The notes: generated by a model from the sequence alone, not told the origin. Shown: positions 39,001 to 49,957, counted from the first letter of the stretch. The stretch: DNA of 64,000 bases from Apteryx mantelli (GCF_036417845.1 NC_089980.1:112121169-112185168), one strand, 5' to 3'. Program-made: numbers and translations.

Positions 39001-42000
39001 ATTTAAATTTCTCACACGCCTTCTGTTTTCCCTTGATTTTATTTTAAAACAAATATGGCATTGCTTTCATATGTATATTGGAATGTGGATGTCATAGAAA
39101 AGACGAAAAAGAATTTTGCAATTCTTTCAGGAAACTATCAGGTTTGAGAAATATGTAAAGAAACCAGTTCAGTTAAAATGAGAGTTAAAAAGTTATATTT
39201 TTTTTTGTTCTGCATAATTAAAGCATCATATTTAATTAATTACCTTTATTAATGCTACATTGTTTCTCAAGCAACGTTGTGATGCTACAGAAACCATCTG
39301 TAGTGCAGACACAGTTTTTAAATACTGGATATTCGTCAGCCAGGACCTGGATGATTCTATTACAGCCAACGGCATCTTCAGCCTTGCATCTATTACCTAG
39401 AACTCACAATTAAGAATATAATAATGTTTATGGATGCTTAGGGGATAAGGTTACATAAAACAATTTAATCTGAGCACAAAAATAATATGCTTTGCCAAGA
39501 GCACATGGTCTGGATTTAGTTTTATTTGAAAATGTGTCATAATTCACAATTTTAAAATAGTATTCAGAGTGATATAATAAAGATCTGAGTACAACATTGC
39601 CTTCTTTCATTCAAGCTGACCCCTTGCCAGGATGTCTGTCTCAGCTCACATTTCTAAAGTACATAAAACCTTAAAATAATTACTTTTGACAGGAATTAAA
39701 CAGAATTAGTGTACTTTTGGCTTATAAGAGAGTTCATTTAAGGGGCCGTATTCACTGGGGTCTACAGTGAGGTAAGCCAGCATACACTGTTGTGCTGAAT
39801 CTCACTGACAGAAATACCTGCCAGGGAAAGAGGACCGGGGAGCAATACAGCTGCATTTTGAGACTGCTTTAGCTGAACATGTGAGAGACTAGTTGCTTGC
39901 TGCAAATGGACAATCAGAAATAGGCAGGACAGCCTTGCGATGAGAGAAATCAGTATTCCCCCTCAGTGGGTTTCTGGTTGCGCAGATAAAACCAGCACTA
40001 CACAGCAGTGAAGCATATAAGAGAACAGCTAGTGTTGAACTGTAACCACACCTTTTTTCTAGGTAGGTGAGGCACAGAGATCAAGCTAAAAATGATGCAT
40101 CAGATTCTATGGGCATATCCTGGACTGAGGCACTGAAACACTCATCTCGGGCTGGCCTAGAAATTAGGTGCCTGGCTCTGAGGCTGGAAATCACAATGCT
40201 GAATGAGGTACCTCCACATAATGGGGTAAGAGACGGGACGTAGGAGCGCACACGCAGTCCCATGATAACGATAATGCTAACTCCATGCTAAGACAAAGCA
40301 CCTTTGGTTCAGACTCCTAGCTCATTTGAGGATGGTGCAAGCCTATAAATGTCTGGTCATTTAGATACGCTCTTAGAGCTCTAATGATTTTTCCTGTAGA
40401 ACAACTTCACTGCCTAAGTTTGACTAATAACAAATTTGAAGCAGACCCAGAAGTGGACATTCTGATTTTTAATTTTTATATTTTTATAAAAATAATGGCA
40501 AAGTTAACCTAGAATGTTAACACAAAAAATGCAGAACCTTAGTTTGCCACTCCAGCTTCAAGCCAGCTGCTTGCATGTGCACTTGGAATCAGGGACAGAG
40601 ACACTCAGGCAGACTGTCATGAATAGTAAAAAATAAAGAGCATGTACTACTTTGTGGTGCAAGCAGATAAATAGATCAACCTGGCACTTTATGGACTAAA
40701 TAGTTTTAGAAGTATTTTGCTATCTACCATTGCTTGAACTTACTAGTTAGTTAAGAAAGTTACTTAAGTAGTTTATTACCATTTAAGAAACTTTTATTTT
40801 GTGAAAGGCATAGTCTACCTCGTCAAAACAAGTGTGCAGTTCCCCAAATCAGCATATTTCTCTCTTTGCCTCATGAGTATTAATTATGTTAAAATACATA
40901 GCTATAGGAATATGTAGCTCAAAAGATCCAGGTTGTTCATGAGGCAGCATGAGGATCTGTTTTAATCAACTAAATGCATATGCTATTCTTTCTGCCCCAT
41001 CAAAGGTGATGTCTGGCTTCCTACCTTGCTGCTTCTCAGGTGACCAGTGTGGAGCAGCAGAGATTGTGCGCTCTAGTAAAACTCAAAATCAACAGCCATG
41101 TGTCATCATTGCCATTGACAGGCTTTAATGTGACCTGCCATTATTTTAATATCATTTATGCAATATTGACATGAATAGCAGTGGAAGGCAGTCTAGGAAA
41201 AGCTCTGCAAGAGGAAATAGTGTATGTTACTTATGCCTGAAGGAATGAAGATTAACTATTTGAATGTGCATGTCCCCATTCTACCACCCCAAATTCCATT
41301 TTCAACTGGTGTCTGCATTGCCCTTGCTCCAGTTGCTGTTGCTAGCTAAGGAGGGTTTGGCATGTATTAAAAAGGGGAACTGCTACAGGGGGGTGTCCCA
41401 GCCCAGCAAGAATTACAACTCCCAGTGTCTGCTCCCACATCATGTCTTATATCAGCAACAGGAGGAAGTCATGATGCCTGGGCTTTCTTGTCTCTCTCCA
41501 ACTCCATCTCTGACTTGCCATCTGCATCTGTAGAAAAGAATCATGATCCTGACCTTATCCCTCACATTTCTTTTCCTTCCAGTAGCCAAGAAGCTCAGGA
41601 GGTCTAATAGGAACTACTGAAGATCACAGATGTGGAAGACTCCCTGATGGTAAAAACAGGACTGAAAGTATGTCATGACATGGCAACTATGAGAACTGTA
41701 GAGGTCCATGGAGGTAGGTGGGTGAGTATTCTACCTTATATTTTATCCAATGAGTAAGGGATAACAAATTAATTTGGGGAGAGAACTTCAGAGGGGGGAC
41801 TTTCAGGAGTAGAAAGAGCAAAAAAGCCAGAAAGGGCTTGCATAAAGATTAGCTAATTTACCAAATATATGAGTGTCTCTCTCATGGGCTTCAGGACATT
41901 TCAAAGGTAGAAATTGGTAGAGGTGGCAGGAAAAGAAACGGAGATCCTAGTATCTTTTACTCAGTCCAGCCCCACTTAACTCACCCACCTTTATGGCACT

Positions 42001-45000
42001 AATATTTTGCATTCATTAGTCAGCTACACTGTCTGTGTTCAGAATGCCCTTATGCATTGTGAACATGCTACGCTGAATTACAGCATGCGACAAGCAGAGG
42101 TTGAGACATAAAGGTTGTGGGGCTATGAACATTCAAAGGACATAGACAGAATCAGGAAGCACATCAGACTTATAGAGTTCCCTTGCCTGGCCTCTTAAAA
42201 GCAGTGTGGAAATAACCTATTATCAGTATTGGTCTGTTTGTACATTGTGTTGATTCAGCTGTGATGAACAGCAGAAAATATTTTATTGCTGGTTTTCAAT
42301 TATTGTTGCTTTATCATTGATTAGTTCTAGGTAATATATTTTAGCTAATACATATGCTACCAAGGCATTTATGAAAAATACCCTCTGACTTAATGCTTGG
42401 CAGCCATTATTCATTATTTGATTTATTTATATGTACATAATTTGTGCACATATGACCACAAACAGATGCACGACAGAGTAGATGCTGACACTTCCAGGGT
42501 GATAATCTTTCTTCTTGCATAGTCAGCTCTTCAATCGTCTCAGTGGGAATTGCATCTGAAGACTGCAGATGAAAGTACTGTTTTTTTCTCTCCACCCAGC
42601 CCTGGTGAGACCACATCTGGAGTGCTGGATCCAATTCTGGGCTCTCCAGTACAAGAAAGACATGGACATATGGGAGCGAGTCCAGCAAAGGGCCAAAAAG
42701 TTGATGAAGGGACTGGAGCATCTGACATGCGAGGAGAGGCTGAGAGACTTGGGAAGGTTCAGGGAGGTCTTATCAGTGTGTATAAATACCTGATGGGGGG
42801 GGATAAAAAAAGTGGAGCCAGACTCTCCTCAGTGTTGCCCAGTGACAGGACAATGGGCACAAACTGAAATACAAAAATTCGGTTTAAACATGAGAAAAGA
42901 CTTTTTTACTGTGAGGGTGATCGAACACTGGAACAGATTTTTCCCAGAGATGTTGTGGAGCCTCCAACCCAACTGGACATGGTCTTGGACCACCTGCTCT
43001 AGTTGAGCCTGCTGTGAGCAGGGAGGTTGGACTAGAAATCTCCAGTGGCCCCTTCCAACCTCATTCTGTTATTCTATGAAAAGTAAACTCTACTTTCAAA
43101 TATAATTCACAATGTGATTCCTTAATATTTGATAGGAACCTGAAATTTTTGGGGGGATGAAGATGTGCCAGTTCTGAAAAATTAAGAAAATGTATTACTG
43201 GGGTTGCACCAGGCCTCAGTTTTTTCTCCTTCTCGTGAAAAAAAAAAGAAAAGAAAAGAAAAAGAAAACCAGCAAAAAACAACCCTCAAATCCAGCCTAA
43301 AATCCTTCATTAAGCAATGCTGGAAATTTGAATGCTGAATTCATTTACAGAATGAAAAATTTTGATTCTGTCAAAATTAAATATTTTAGCCTTTTCCAAT
43401 CCTGATGTGGAAGTTGACTCAGAGACATGTTGACCTCTTTTTTTCACTATATCATGGAACAGAAAGGGATGTAGAGGAAGGTCTTAGAAAACTATAAATT
43501 GAGATTCTGAAAAAGCTGCTGCATTAGGGGAGCATTGGTAACCAGTTTGACTGAGAAAGGAGTAACTTAGGAGGTACTCCAGGGAATGTCCCCAGACCTG
43601 CTTTGAAGAATAAAAGACAGGTGCATACATTCAACACTGAGGTTACAATCTGAGGGACTGAGCTGTCAAACTTGTACCATGGAGTAGGAGAATAATTGTA
43701 ATCCATACTTAGTTTTTTGTAAAGAACATAGCAAAAGGAATATTTGCCCTGCTTTCCACCAACCTATAAGCTCATGCTGCACACTCAGGGGGCTTCTTCC
43801 ATTCATACAGCTCATCCATGAAGCTTTTCATCTTGTACATGTAGAGTACTCTTGACTGATGGTATAACTTTGTTCTTAAAAATATTTTTCTGTTTCTGTA
43901 CCAGTGGGTTCGCTGAGAAATACCATCAGCTGTCTGACTGTGGGTTCATACCCTCTGGGGCCATGGCACATAGTAACTACATCTGTAATACTTTGTTCCA
44001 GACCTAAGAGAATATCTGACTGTCCTGCAAAGTTGGACAATCCTTGCCAAAGGCTGTTATCCTAAGGAAATATACAGATGCAAAAAACTGCCAACCAGTC
44101 ACAAGAATTTATTTTCAGAAAGTTTCTCTGACCCAGTTACAAATACCATTCATAGCAGTGAACAAGCACATAGGACAACATGTAAGGAAAATGGAGCGTT
44201 TTAACCACACACACAAATAAAAAGGGACAATGCAAAAAATCCAGAAGGGAATCCACAGCACTCATCATGCTGGATCACTTCACCTGGTCACAGCCCATTA
44301 TGCCAAACAGTCTTGGAACTAATGCCTTTGTGAAGGATGTGAGAGATGCAGATTCAACTTCTTCCTCTGATGTGGAGAAGAGGGTTGTGTCTGGAGATTT
44401 CATCTTTAGGTGAGTGTCTTGACCTTGAAAGTACTGGATATTCCAGTACTTTTCTTTCAATAGCAACCATATCTTTTGAAACTGGTCTACTTTATATAAA
44501 ATATTTAAAGACTCAATAGAACATGTGCTGAAACCTAGTTCCTTTGGGGACTGTCATAATCATTAGAATATAGGGTTTTTTTTTTCCATTTACTCTCAAT
44601 GCTTTTAAGAGTTTTCAGACATTCTGTGAAAAACATATATGTATCCAGAACAGCAGAAACTAAGAAAGAATATGCATAGAATTTTCTGCTGTATTTTGAA
44701 TGCTCTCTTGTGACCTGAGAGACCTGGGCTCAACCCCCTGCAACAAATGTGACAGAGAGGAGTTCAGGTAGTTCACACTGCAGGTGCATGTTCTTGTAGA
44801 TGGGCTACTGAGCATGGAGTCAAGCAGTATCTTCTCCTGCCTGGATTCTCCACACAGACCAAATGTGAGACTGGGCCCAGAAGTCAAGCTAGACAGTTCA
44901 TTTTATGAACTCTGCTGCAGCTGAGAACAGATTATGACATCAGGACACGGATGGTTTTGTTCAGGTAGTGCCAATATAAGGAGAAGGGAGGTTTCCATGG

Positions 45001-48000
45001 ACGTTTAGATGTTCAGGAAATGTAGATAACTCAGTGATTCTCAGCAGCTGAGAATCTACATTTTGGAATTAAGTTGCTAGAAATGGCAGTGATATATCTA
45101 AATCCCTTTGGCTACATTTACGAATAAAGCCTGGGCTAGGCCAATGGCAAGTGACTGTTTATACTGCTGCATTTTTGTGTGGTACCTGGTCTGGACTGAG
45201 CAAACTAGCACTCTCCAGTTATTGCTTTGTCATGGTTGAGAAGACAGCTTGGGCCTGGTACCATTCCCAGAAAGCAGTTTTGTGCAGTCCTGCAGGTAGG
45301 AAAGGTTAGTTGTACGTGTATGTGCTGTCCCGGGGCCAGAAAAGAGTCTCCAGCTCTTTTTATTTACTAGTACTGATGTAGCCCTTGACATTTCTCAGTC
45401 AGTAAAGGAGTCATTACAGGCTCCTTCTAATGACACAGCTCTACCCTCCCTGCTCTACCCAGCCACTCTTTGCCTTTCCGCATTCACAGTACTGGGAGAG
45501 TGAATACTCAAAATTTAATAGCAAGGTCTTGGGGAGATTTAAAGAAAGGGAGAGATGATGACTAATACCCAAGGAATTTTATGTGCTGGGTTCAAGAAGG
45601 CAATAGGCTGCTGGAGAAAAGAACATTTTCATGTGACTACAGTAGGGATTAGGATGAGTTTCAGGCCAAACTAATAGTATCTGGTCTCCTCCCACTTAAA
45701 ATATAATCATACTTTACTGACATAGCAATGAAAAGATGGAGAGACTGATTTTCTGCTTTCATTTATGTGAGAATCTTTTAACAACTGAAGGAGGATTAAT
45801 AATATTCATAACTTGCAATTTATTGTACCAGCATTCTGTGGATGTGGATCACTTTGACATGTATGTACTACTCACTGAACAAATACAATATGCCTCTCTG
45901 CAACTTTCTTTGAGGCATGTTTTATTTGATTTGTTTCTTATTCTAATGTTATTTTTAAAAAATATTCTAAGTAACTACTACACTGCCTCAGGTATGATAC
46001 AAAATCAGCTCCTCTGATGTTCTGGGGTTTTTTGGGTGGGGGCAGGATTTCCTTGTTCAGAACATACAGTGCTAAATGCTGGCTTTGCATAACAGGATCA
46101 CAAAACAGCATAATTTTCACTGAATTCCACTTGTTGAGTTGGTTCAGATTTTGACTTCAGTTACATTCCAGAAATGCAATTTATTGCATTAAAGATTGGA
46201 CATTGTGACTGCTACTGAAGGTAGCATTGGCTGCTGTCAAGGATTTCAGAAGTTGGCTGCCTGCTGCTGCCATTTGCTCTTTGAAATCTCACCGACTTCA
46301 TTCAGTCACCCCAGCAATATTATGATACTCTATGAATATGCAATCATTAACCAACTCAAAATAATTTCATGTGCACCATAAAGAATTACCTGAAATATTG
46401 CAGACATCTTCCATGACATTCCAGACACCCTCACATCCATTTGCAGCATTTATACATTGTTCCCTCAAATGCTCACAGTCAGTAGTCTGGGCAGCAGATA
46501 TACTTGTGAAGTATATGAGCAACACTGTAAAAACAGAATATAATGACTATTTAATACAACAGATATTGTACTGACCTTTTTCATTTATGTTTGGATTATA
46601 ACAAAATAATTTACTGTAGCTGATCTATCATTTCAAATAAGCTAGCGATTCACTTTTTAATAAAATAAAACATTTTCTCAATTTTACTACTGAAAAGTTA
46701 AATTTAACTTTAAAATTTTCAAAGTTGCAGTGTCACATAACTGTATTGACTTTACCCCAGTACTATAACATCAACCATAGCTATATATGACATCAGTCCA
46801 TAGACATATAAAAATGACTGCTATGCTGAGATCCATAATAAATTATGAAAAGGAAGAGTATAAAATTCAGAGGAAACATAACATTTATTTCAATTGCAGT
46901 TTCAACAAGCTAGAGACTAAACAGGAATTCCTATCAGTAGATCATATGAAAGAGATTTGACAGTTACAGAACTGTTAGATAATAAATGGGATTTTATTTC
47001 AGAATACAATACTCTTCCTCCTCTTCGATTTTACTTTGCAGATGCATCATTTCTTGAATGCAGCCCCCAAATTTATGTCTTTATCTGCTTCACTGCATGC
47101 ACTGAGCTTAAAGGCCATATTAATTACATAAAATTGTTCTAAAACTAAAGACTGCTATGGAGGTTTCAAGGTAAAGAGTTTTAAATCAGTATCGCTTCTG
47201 GCTTATTGGTAGAAAATTAGATTGCTTTGCTAAGAAAAGAGAAATCAGTTTGGGTTTAGCTCTTTCATCAACATTCCCATGATAACACAACCTCTGAATG
47301 GTAACCAAATATCTTAATTTTCTGTAAAATTAAGTTTCAGACACTGATTTCAGGCCTTATCAGACTAGCTGTTAAATACCTGCTGGGAGTGTTTTGTTTG
47401 GGTATTGAAGGACACTCAGCATCTCCCAGACCTGTGTTCATTTTTTGTGATCTTCAGGTAAGCCTATGTAGAATTTGAGGAACTTTCAGCACTATTTAAA
47501 TCCTTAAGCATCATTTGCAAGGAGCATAAAATACTCTCTGAGGACTTGTCCATGCCCTGTCCAGAGAAATTAAATGTAGATACTTGATATGGCTCTTAAT
47601 AAACTTAAACAGCTGCTACTGTTTAGAGATAATGTCATCCCTTCTGGAAATGGTGCTTTCCTGTGACACAGTAGTGCCGCTGTAGGGAACACTTTCTGGA
47701 GACATGTTGACAAAGATGCAATACCATTTAGTAATTTATAACTGACAGGTGCAGTAACATGTAGTGTGCCTCTGAGACGTGTGAGAGGTCACACATGCTT
47801 GCCATAAGATGGTGAAGCTGATGCTAATCCTTTCCCAGTTGTGCATATTCCTCCCAGTTAGGAGATCCGTGCAGAGCTGGTTGTGAGGTCAGTCGTCTCC
47901 AGCCTGAGCCACTCTTCTAGTCTTCTGTCAGTCAGCTTGGAGACTGATCAATAGAAACAGCCCCCGTCACTAGATACTGAGGGGCGTCCAGGTGGACTGT

Positions 48001-49817
48001 CTGTAGGAATAACTTTAGCTCCCTATGACAAAATGTCATTCCTGGGACTGTCTCTAAATGTTCTTTCGAATTGTGAAGTTATTTGTTGTTTATTTAGATG
48101 ACACTTTTTGATGAGAAAACATTTGCCATATACCTTACAGATGAAAAAGACACTATAAGACTATAAAATTTCAAACCCAGGAATTTTTAAAGAAAGAATA
48201 TCTTTATGGGTGACCACTTACATATTTTGTAGCTACTAACACAGTGGGGAAGATATAGGCCTCTGACTGGGGTCCACAGCAGAAAGATGCTGTGCTATCT
48301 CCCTCCTATTAAGATGACTTTCCAGAACCAGTGGCTGAAAATGAATAGTCAAAGTAGGGACTGATTAAACAGTCAACTAGCAGCTCCTACTCCTTTTTAA
48401 AGATTATTTCAGTGTGTTTATTTTGAACTCATCTGGAAACTGTGCCCACAAAAAGGAAGAGCTGTCTTTGCAAAATGAAGAGTCAAGTAGCAAAATATAT
48501 GACTGAACATATTTCAGTCTAAGAAAGGGGCACATCTAATGGCTTATTATAGATAGGTTTTTGGCTTCTTCAGCAATACACAGGGGCCTACTGTGACAAG
48601 CCTACACACAGGAGACTGGCCTGTATAATTTTAGAATCCAGAGCATTGTAGCATTGTTTATACAATTGTTTAAGTTGATAGCCATTACTTCAGTCATTTA
48701 CTCTAGTTATTCATTCTAGTGTTTGAAGTAGTCAGAAACTGGATCCTACTTAAGAAAGTTCAGGGGTTCTAAGAGTTAATTTACAGATAAAAGCTAATTT
48801 ACAGGGGATCCAGAATGACATGAAAACACATAAATTTAGATTTCTACAGGTGGCTTTATGTTTTTACAGGTGTCTGCTGACATGCTGCATAGATGTCAAA
48901 TTCCCTATTCTGAAAAATTTAGTGTCTAAAATGAAATGAAAAAGAAAGGGGCATAGTAACATCTCCATTTGCACATGGGAAACTGAGGCACAGAGGAACT
49001 GCAATCTCTCTCTCAAGACCATAGAATTATTATCTGGCAGATAGTAATGAATAATAGGAAACTCAGATTTCCCAAGCTGTGGTTTCTTATCTAACTCCAA
49101 GAGCAGCAAGATAAGTTCAAGGGAAAAAGTAAAGTATAGCTGTATATTTAGGGGTACAGATATGGTAAAGGACAGTTTGATTCTAATGAAATAAAAACTA
49201 GGGCAGAGCTACCCAAAGAATGTTTTTAACTGTGGAAAAGGAATTTAGAGTAGTTAAAGAGAGAAGCCGCACATATACATAAAATAGGGCAAAGGGAAGA
49301 CTAAAGAAGTAATAAAAAATCTGTCTATATTTGGGGATGTGTTTTTCATTGTAGTCTCTTTTACCAACTCCTTCTGTACTTGCTTTGTTGATTTTCCCTT
49401 TTTTCCATTCAAACTCAAGAGGAAATGTCAATAACCCTTCCTGAAGCACTGCCAGCACTTAACGCCCCCCCCCCCCCCCCCCAGGAAACAAGTGGCTGTT
49501 TATTTAGACAAGGCAACCCATTTCCACGTCTCCTCGCTGGCCCCACTTTTTATCGGTGCTGGCACTGCTGCCCCTGCTATCCCGCCTTACTCCCCGCCTC
49601 AGTCACGCTAACGGGGCCAGTCTGAAGAAGTTTGCGCCACGCAGCAGGCAGGGCCTGGTGTGAACCCCCGGCAGGTACCTGCTCGCCCCTGCCTTGTGGG
49701 CCCAGGGACAAGGGCAGGGCCGGGGGATGGAGGCGGAAGGGGGACCGGGTGGGAGGGCATGCGGGCAGGCGCGGGGGAGCAGCGAGGGCACTTACCGAGG
49801 CCGAGGAGCGCGGCCAT
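20972..49817 (-). CDS. GFRAL: GDNF family receptor alpha-like, nine coding exons (tail exon not found)
   Basis: Joined on the minus strand: 49817-49796, 46524-46390, 39396-39244, 37687-37235, 36525-36469, 35763-35436, 32339-32080, 28052-27954, 21053-20972. All introns are GT-AG and all phases agree, giving at least 529 residues. In mammals GFRAL is the hindbrain receptor for GDF15 and signals with RET. Order of parts: signal peptide (about 1-19), first cysteine-rich domain (24-103), an extra GFR-type domain (137-214) with an acidic tail (224-250), a short linker, then domains matching mammalian D2 (about 280-360) and D3 (about 370-465), a juxtamembrane stretch, and a membrane helix (about 505-526). 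N-glycosylation sequons NIS, NVS, NLS and NRT are present. Mammalian GFRAL is about 394 residues with three domains, and the surplus comes from the exon at 37687-37235. Synteny with HCRTR2 and HMGCLL1 supports the identity. The C-terminal end is unresolved. Confidence 0.92.
21881..21902. repeat. 22-bp perfect AT-only palindrome
   Basis: aataaatatt followed by taaatatttatt reads the same on both strands. It is probably a by-product of AT-rich sequence. Confidence 0.85.
23473..23550. repeat. AC/AT microsatellite
   Basis: Mixed acatat, cacaca and tatatg dinucleotide runs over about 75 bp in GFRAL intron 8. Confidence 0.75.
25618..25645. repeat. inverted repeat with short loop
   Basis: actgtggat (25620-25628) and its exact complement atccacagt (25635-25643) surround a 6-nt loop. 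The arms extend to nearly 12 bp with one mismatch. Confidence 0.8.
27954..28052 (-). CDS. GFRAL: GFRAL exon 8, juxtamembrane stalk
   Basis: 99 nt, phase 1 at both ends, acceptor ttttcaatattcag and donor GTGAGT. It encodes a cysteine-free stalk (QISIKKKDFHWVNTEIPGEK, then RAQLHFSSIN), whose end plus exon 9 (FSSIN-GEAVY) lines up with human SPFNGEVIY. Phases fit both neighbours exactly, which is why I prefer it over another candidate near 24.0 kb. Confidence 0.88.
28053..32079 (-). other. GFRAL intron 7
   Basis: A 4.0 kb intron. It includes a cysteine-rich pair of minus-strand open frames (28610-29027) that may be a decayed domain, and a GC-rich patch at 30818-31084. No further exon recognised. 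Confidence 0.8.
28610..29027 (-). pseudogene. cysteine-rich open frames, possible decayed GFR-type domain
   Basis: Two overlapping minus-strand frames. The first (29027-28803) has seven cysteines in about 55 residues: RDCLAANVCSWG, YKIKACSML, MAGCYRRQEQSVNCYQCRIC. The second, in another frame (28816-28610), has YLDAVPDCTHDSLC and SACSCSCE, resembling the C-L-D-A...C..D..C opening of GFR-alpha domains with the first cysteine changed. They lie inside GFRAL, on its strand, but there is no good splice acceptor and a stop separates the frames. This may be a remnant of a duplicated domain or chance; I am not sure. Confidence 0.2.
32080..32339 (-). CDS. GFRAL: GFRAL exon 7, domain 3
   Basis: 260 nt, acceptor ttttcccactag, donor GTGAGT, entering in phase 2 and leaving in phase 1. 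It encodes YKTFLSKCWRHVTKKCYDDE, DCKAAYISTWGT, CTCHN and LCKLFHHMLHSKSCF. The DCKAAYI and FxHMLHxKSCF motifs are shared with mammalian domain 3. Confidence 0.95.
32340..35435 (-). other. GFRAL intron 6
   Basis: A 3.1 kb intron without recognised exons. It includes a plus-strand open frame of 140 codons (34490-34912) with no resemblance to a known family. The rest is AT-rich and featureless. Confidence 0.85.
35436..35763 (-). CDS. GFRAL: GFRAL exon 6, domain 2
   Basis: 328 nt, acceptor attctttttag, donor GTAAGT, entering in phase 1 and leaving in phase 2. It encodes a cysteine-rich domain with ANRTCLDVNKECVEDEVC, CQAAIRFFYQNMP, MTFCDC and GKSCAV, then the start of domain 3 (CLNVIHMCEENELC). 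The CQAAIRFFYQN segment is nearly the same as in mammalian GFRAL. In the mammalian protein this part helps bind GDF15. Confidence 0.95.
35764..36468 (-). other. GFRAL intron 5
   Basis: A 705-nt GT-AG intron between the linker exon and the domain 2 exon; nothing else seen. Confidence 0.88.
36469..36525 (-). CDS. GFRAL: GFRAL exon 5, short linker exon
   Basis: 57 nt, phase 1 at both ends, acceptor tttttttctag and donor GTAATT. It encodes (D)NVSMEAKLQWNLSALSKQ, which lines up with the human linker beginning DNVKEDKFKWNLT. This is direct evidence that the larger exon before it is inserted relative to human. It carries two N-glycosylation sequons (NVS, NLS). Confidence 0.87.
36526..37234 (-). other. 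GFRAL intron 4
   Basis: A 709-nt GT-AG intron between the extra-domain exon and the linker exon. It contains a TTA-rich run near 36955-36995 and nothing coding. Confidence 0.88.
37235..37687 (-). CDS. GFRAL: GFRAL extra exon 4: additional GFR-type domain and acidic linker
   Basis: 453 nt (151 residues), with a pyrimidine-rich acceptor ending tttgtacag, donor GTTAGT, and phase 1 at both ends, so it can be included or lost without a frame shift. Residues 137-214 form a full GDNF-receptor cysteine-rich domain: DCSTAKQSCREDPYC, then FQRVC, QQCLSAWKELRK, KCKC, KRCVKIWKGIF, with ten cysteines in the C.6.C.5.C order and the CxC plus C..IW pattern typical of GFR-alpha D1. It is followed by an acidic run of Glu and Asp (residues 228-249) encoded by a trinucleotide tract. 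The frame is open throughout and the cysteines are intact, so it looks functional. Mammalian GFRAL has no counterpart that I know of. Confidence 0.88.
37255..37317. repeat. GFRAL: coding trinucleotide tract (GAA/GAG/GAT)
   Basis: On the plus strand: a run of cct repeats, then atc/att repeats, then ttc repeats. On the minus strand, in frame, they encode Glu and Asp runs in GFRAL exon 4. The tract is likely to vary in length between individuals or species. Confidence 0.85.
37688..39243 (-). other. GFRAL intron 3
   Basis: A 1.56 kb GT-AG intron between exon 3 and the extra-domain exon. It holds an A-run at about 38699-38711; nothing else recognised. Confidence 0.88.
39244..39396 (-). CDS. GFRAL: GFRAL exon 3, rest of first domain
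   Basis: 153 nt, phase 1 at both ends, acceptor ttctag and donor GTAATT. It encodes NRCKAEDAVGCNRIIQ, then FKNCVCTTDGFC and LLEKQCSINK. The KxCxCTxDxFC and LLxKxC motifs match mammalian GFRAL domain 1, ending at the same INK residues as human exon 3. Confidence 0.93.
42590..43078 (+). mobile_element. CR1 LINE, 5'-truncated copy with 3' end
   Basis: Typical avian CR1 3' portion. It starts with the ORF2 remnant LVRPHLE.W.QFWALQYKKD, continues through GLEHLTCEERL, and then the characteristic tail 'gaacactggaacag', 'ttggactagaaatctccag', 'ccccttccaacctc' and ends at attctgttattctatg, the 8-bp CR1 terminal repeats. ORF2 is broken by frame changes, so the copy is dead. It lies antisense inside GFRAL intron 2. 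Confidence 0.93.
43237..43268. repeat. A-rich (AAAAG)n tract
   Basis: A run of A followed by several aaaag units, about 160 bp after the CR1 copy. Confidence 0.75.
46390..46524 (-). CDS. GFRAL: GFRAL exon 2, signal peptide end and first domain
   Basis: 135 nt between acceptor ttttacag and donor GTAATT, with phase 1 at both ends. It encodes the rest of the signal peptide and the start of the first cysteine-rich domain: TDCEHLREQC, then AANGCEGVWNVMEDVCNIS. This matches the mammalian N-terminal domain pattern (LREQC, NGC, VMED.C). Confidence 0.93.
48955..49060 (-). repeat. MIR/L2-like SINE relic (antisense)
   Basis: gggaaactgaggcacagag, followed by a decayed continuation, is the reverse complement of the well-known MIR/L2 core 'ctctgtgcctcagtttccc'. 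Confidence 0.5.
49465..49482. repeat. poly-C run (18 C)
   Basis: Uninterrupted run of 18 cytosines (18 guanines on the GFRAL sense strand) in intron 1, about 310 nt after the exon 1 donor. Confidence 0.9.
49796..49817 (-). CDS. GFRAL: GFRAL exon 1, start of signal peptide
   Basis: The minus-strand ATG at 49817-49815 has a good Kozak context (GCC before, G after) and opens MAALLGL, followed by donor GGTAAGT after 22 nt (phase 1). Joined to exon 2 it forms the hydrophobic signal MAALLGLVLLIYFTSISAAQ, with likely cleavage after SAA. I chose this start because the phase fits exactly and it lies in a CpG island. Confidence 0.88.
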
Positions 49818-49845
49818 GGCCGGGCGCTGGCGGCTGCAGCTCCGC

Positions 49846-49885
49846 GCCGAGCCGAGCCGAGCCGAGCCGAGCCGAGCCGAGCCGA
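49846..49885. repeat. (GCCGA)8 pentamer repeat upstream of GFRAL ATG
   Basis: Eight perfect gccga units on the plus strand, (TCGGC)8 on the GFRAL strand, ending 28 nt before the start codon and therefore probably within the 5'UTR. Confidence 0.92.
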
Positions 49886-49957
49886 GCGGGTCGCGCCGGG
49901 CGGCAGGTGCCGGCGCGGCGCCGCCCCTTCAGCACCCGCGGCGCGGACAGCGCCCCG

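Larger units (their letters stand above)
39397..46389 (-). other. GFRAL intron 2
   Basis: A 7.0 kb intron. It carries a sense-strand (plus) CR1 LINE 3' end at 42590-43078, antisense to GFRAL, and an A-rich tract at 43237-43268. No other exon found. Confidence 0.88.
46525..49795 (-). other. GFRAL intron 1
   Basis: A 3.3 kb intron between the signal peptide exon and exon 2. It holds a MIR-like fragment (48955-49060) and an 18-nt C run (49465-49482) near the CpG island edge. No exon recognised. Confidence 0.85.

Noticed and set aside
42407-43006. Several open frames on both strands near 42.4-43.0 kb
   Set aside because: They are fragments of a dead CR1 LINE copy and its antisense.
46371-46574. 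Plus-strand frame over GFRAL exon 2
   Set aside because: Antisense shadow; the minus strand encodes the conserved signal peptide and domain.
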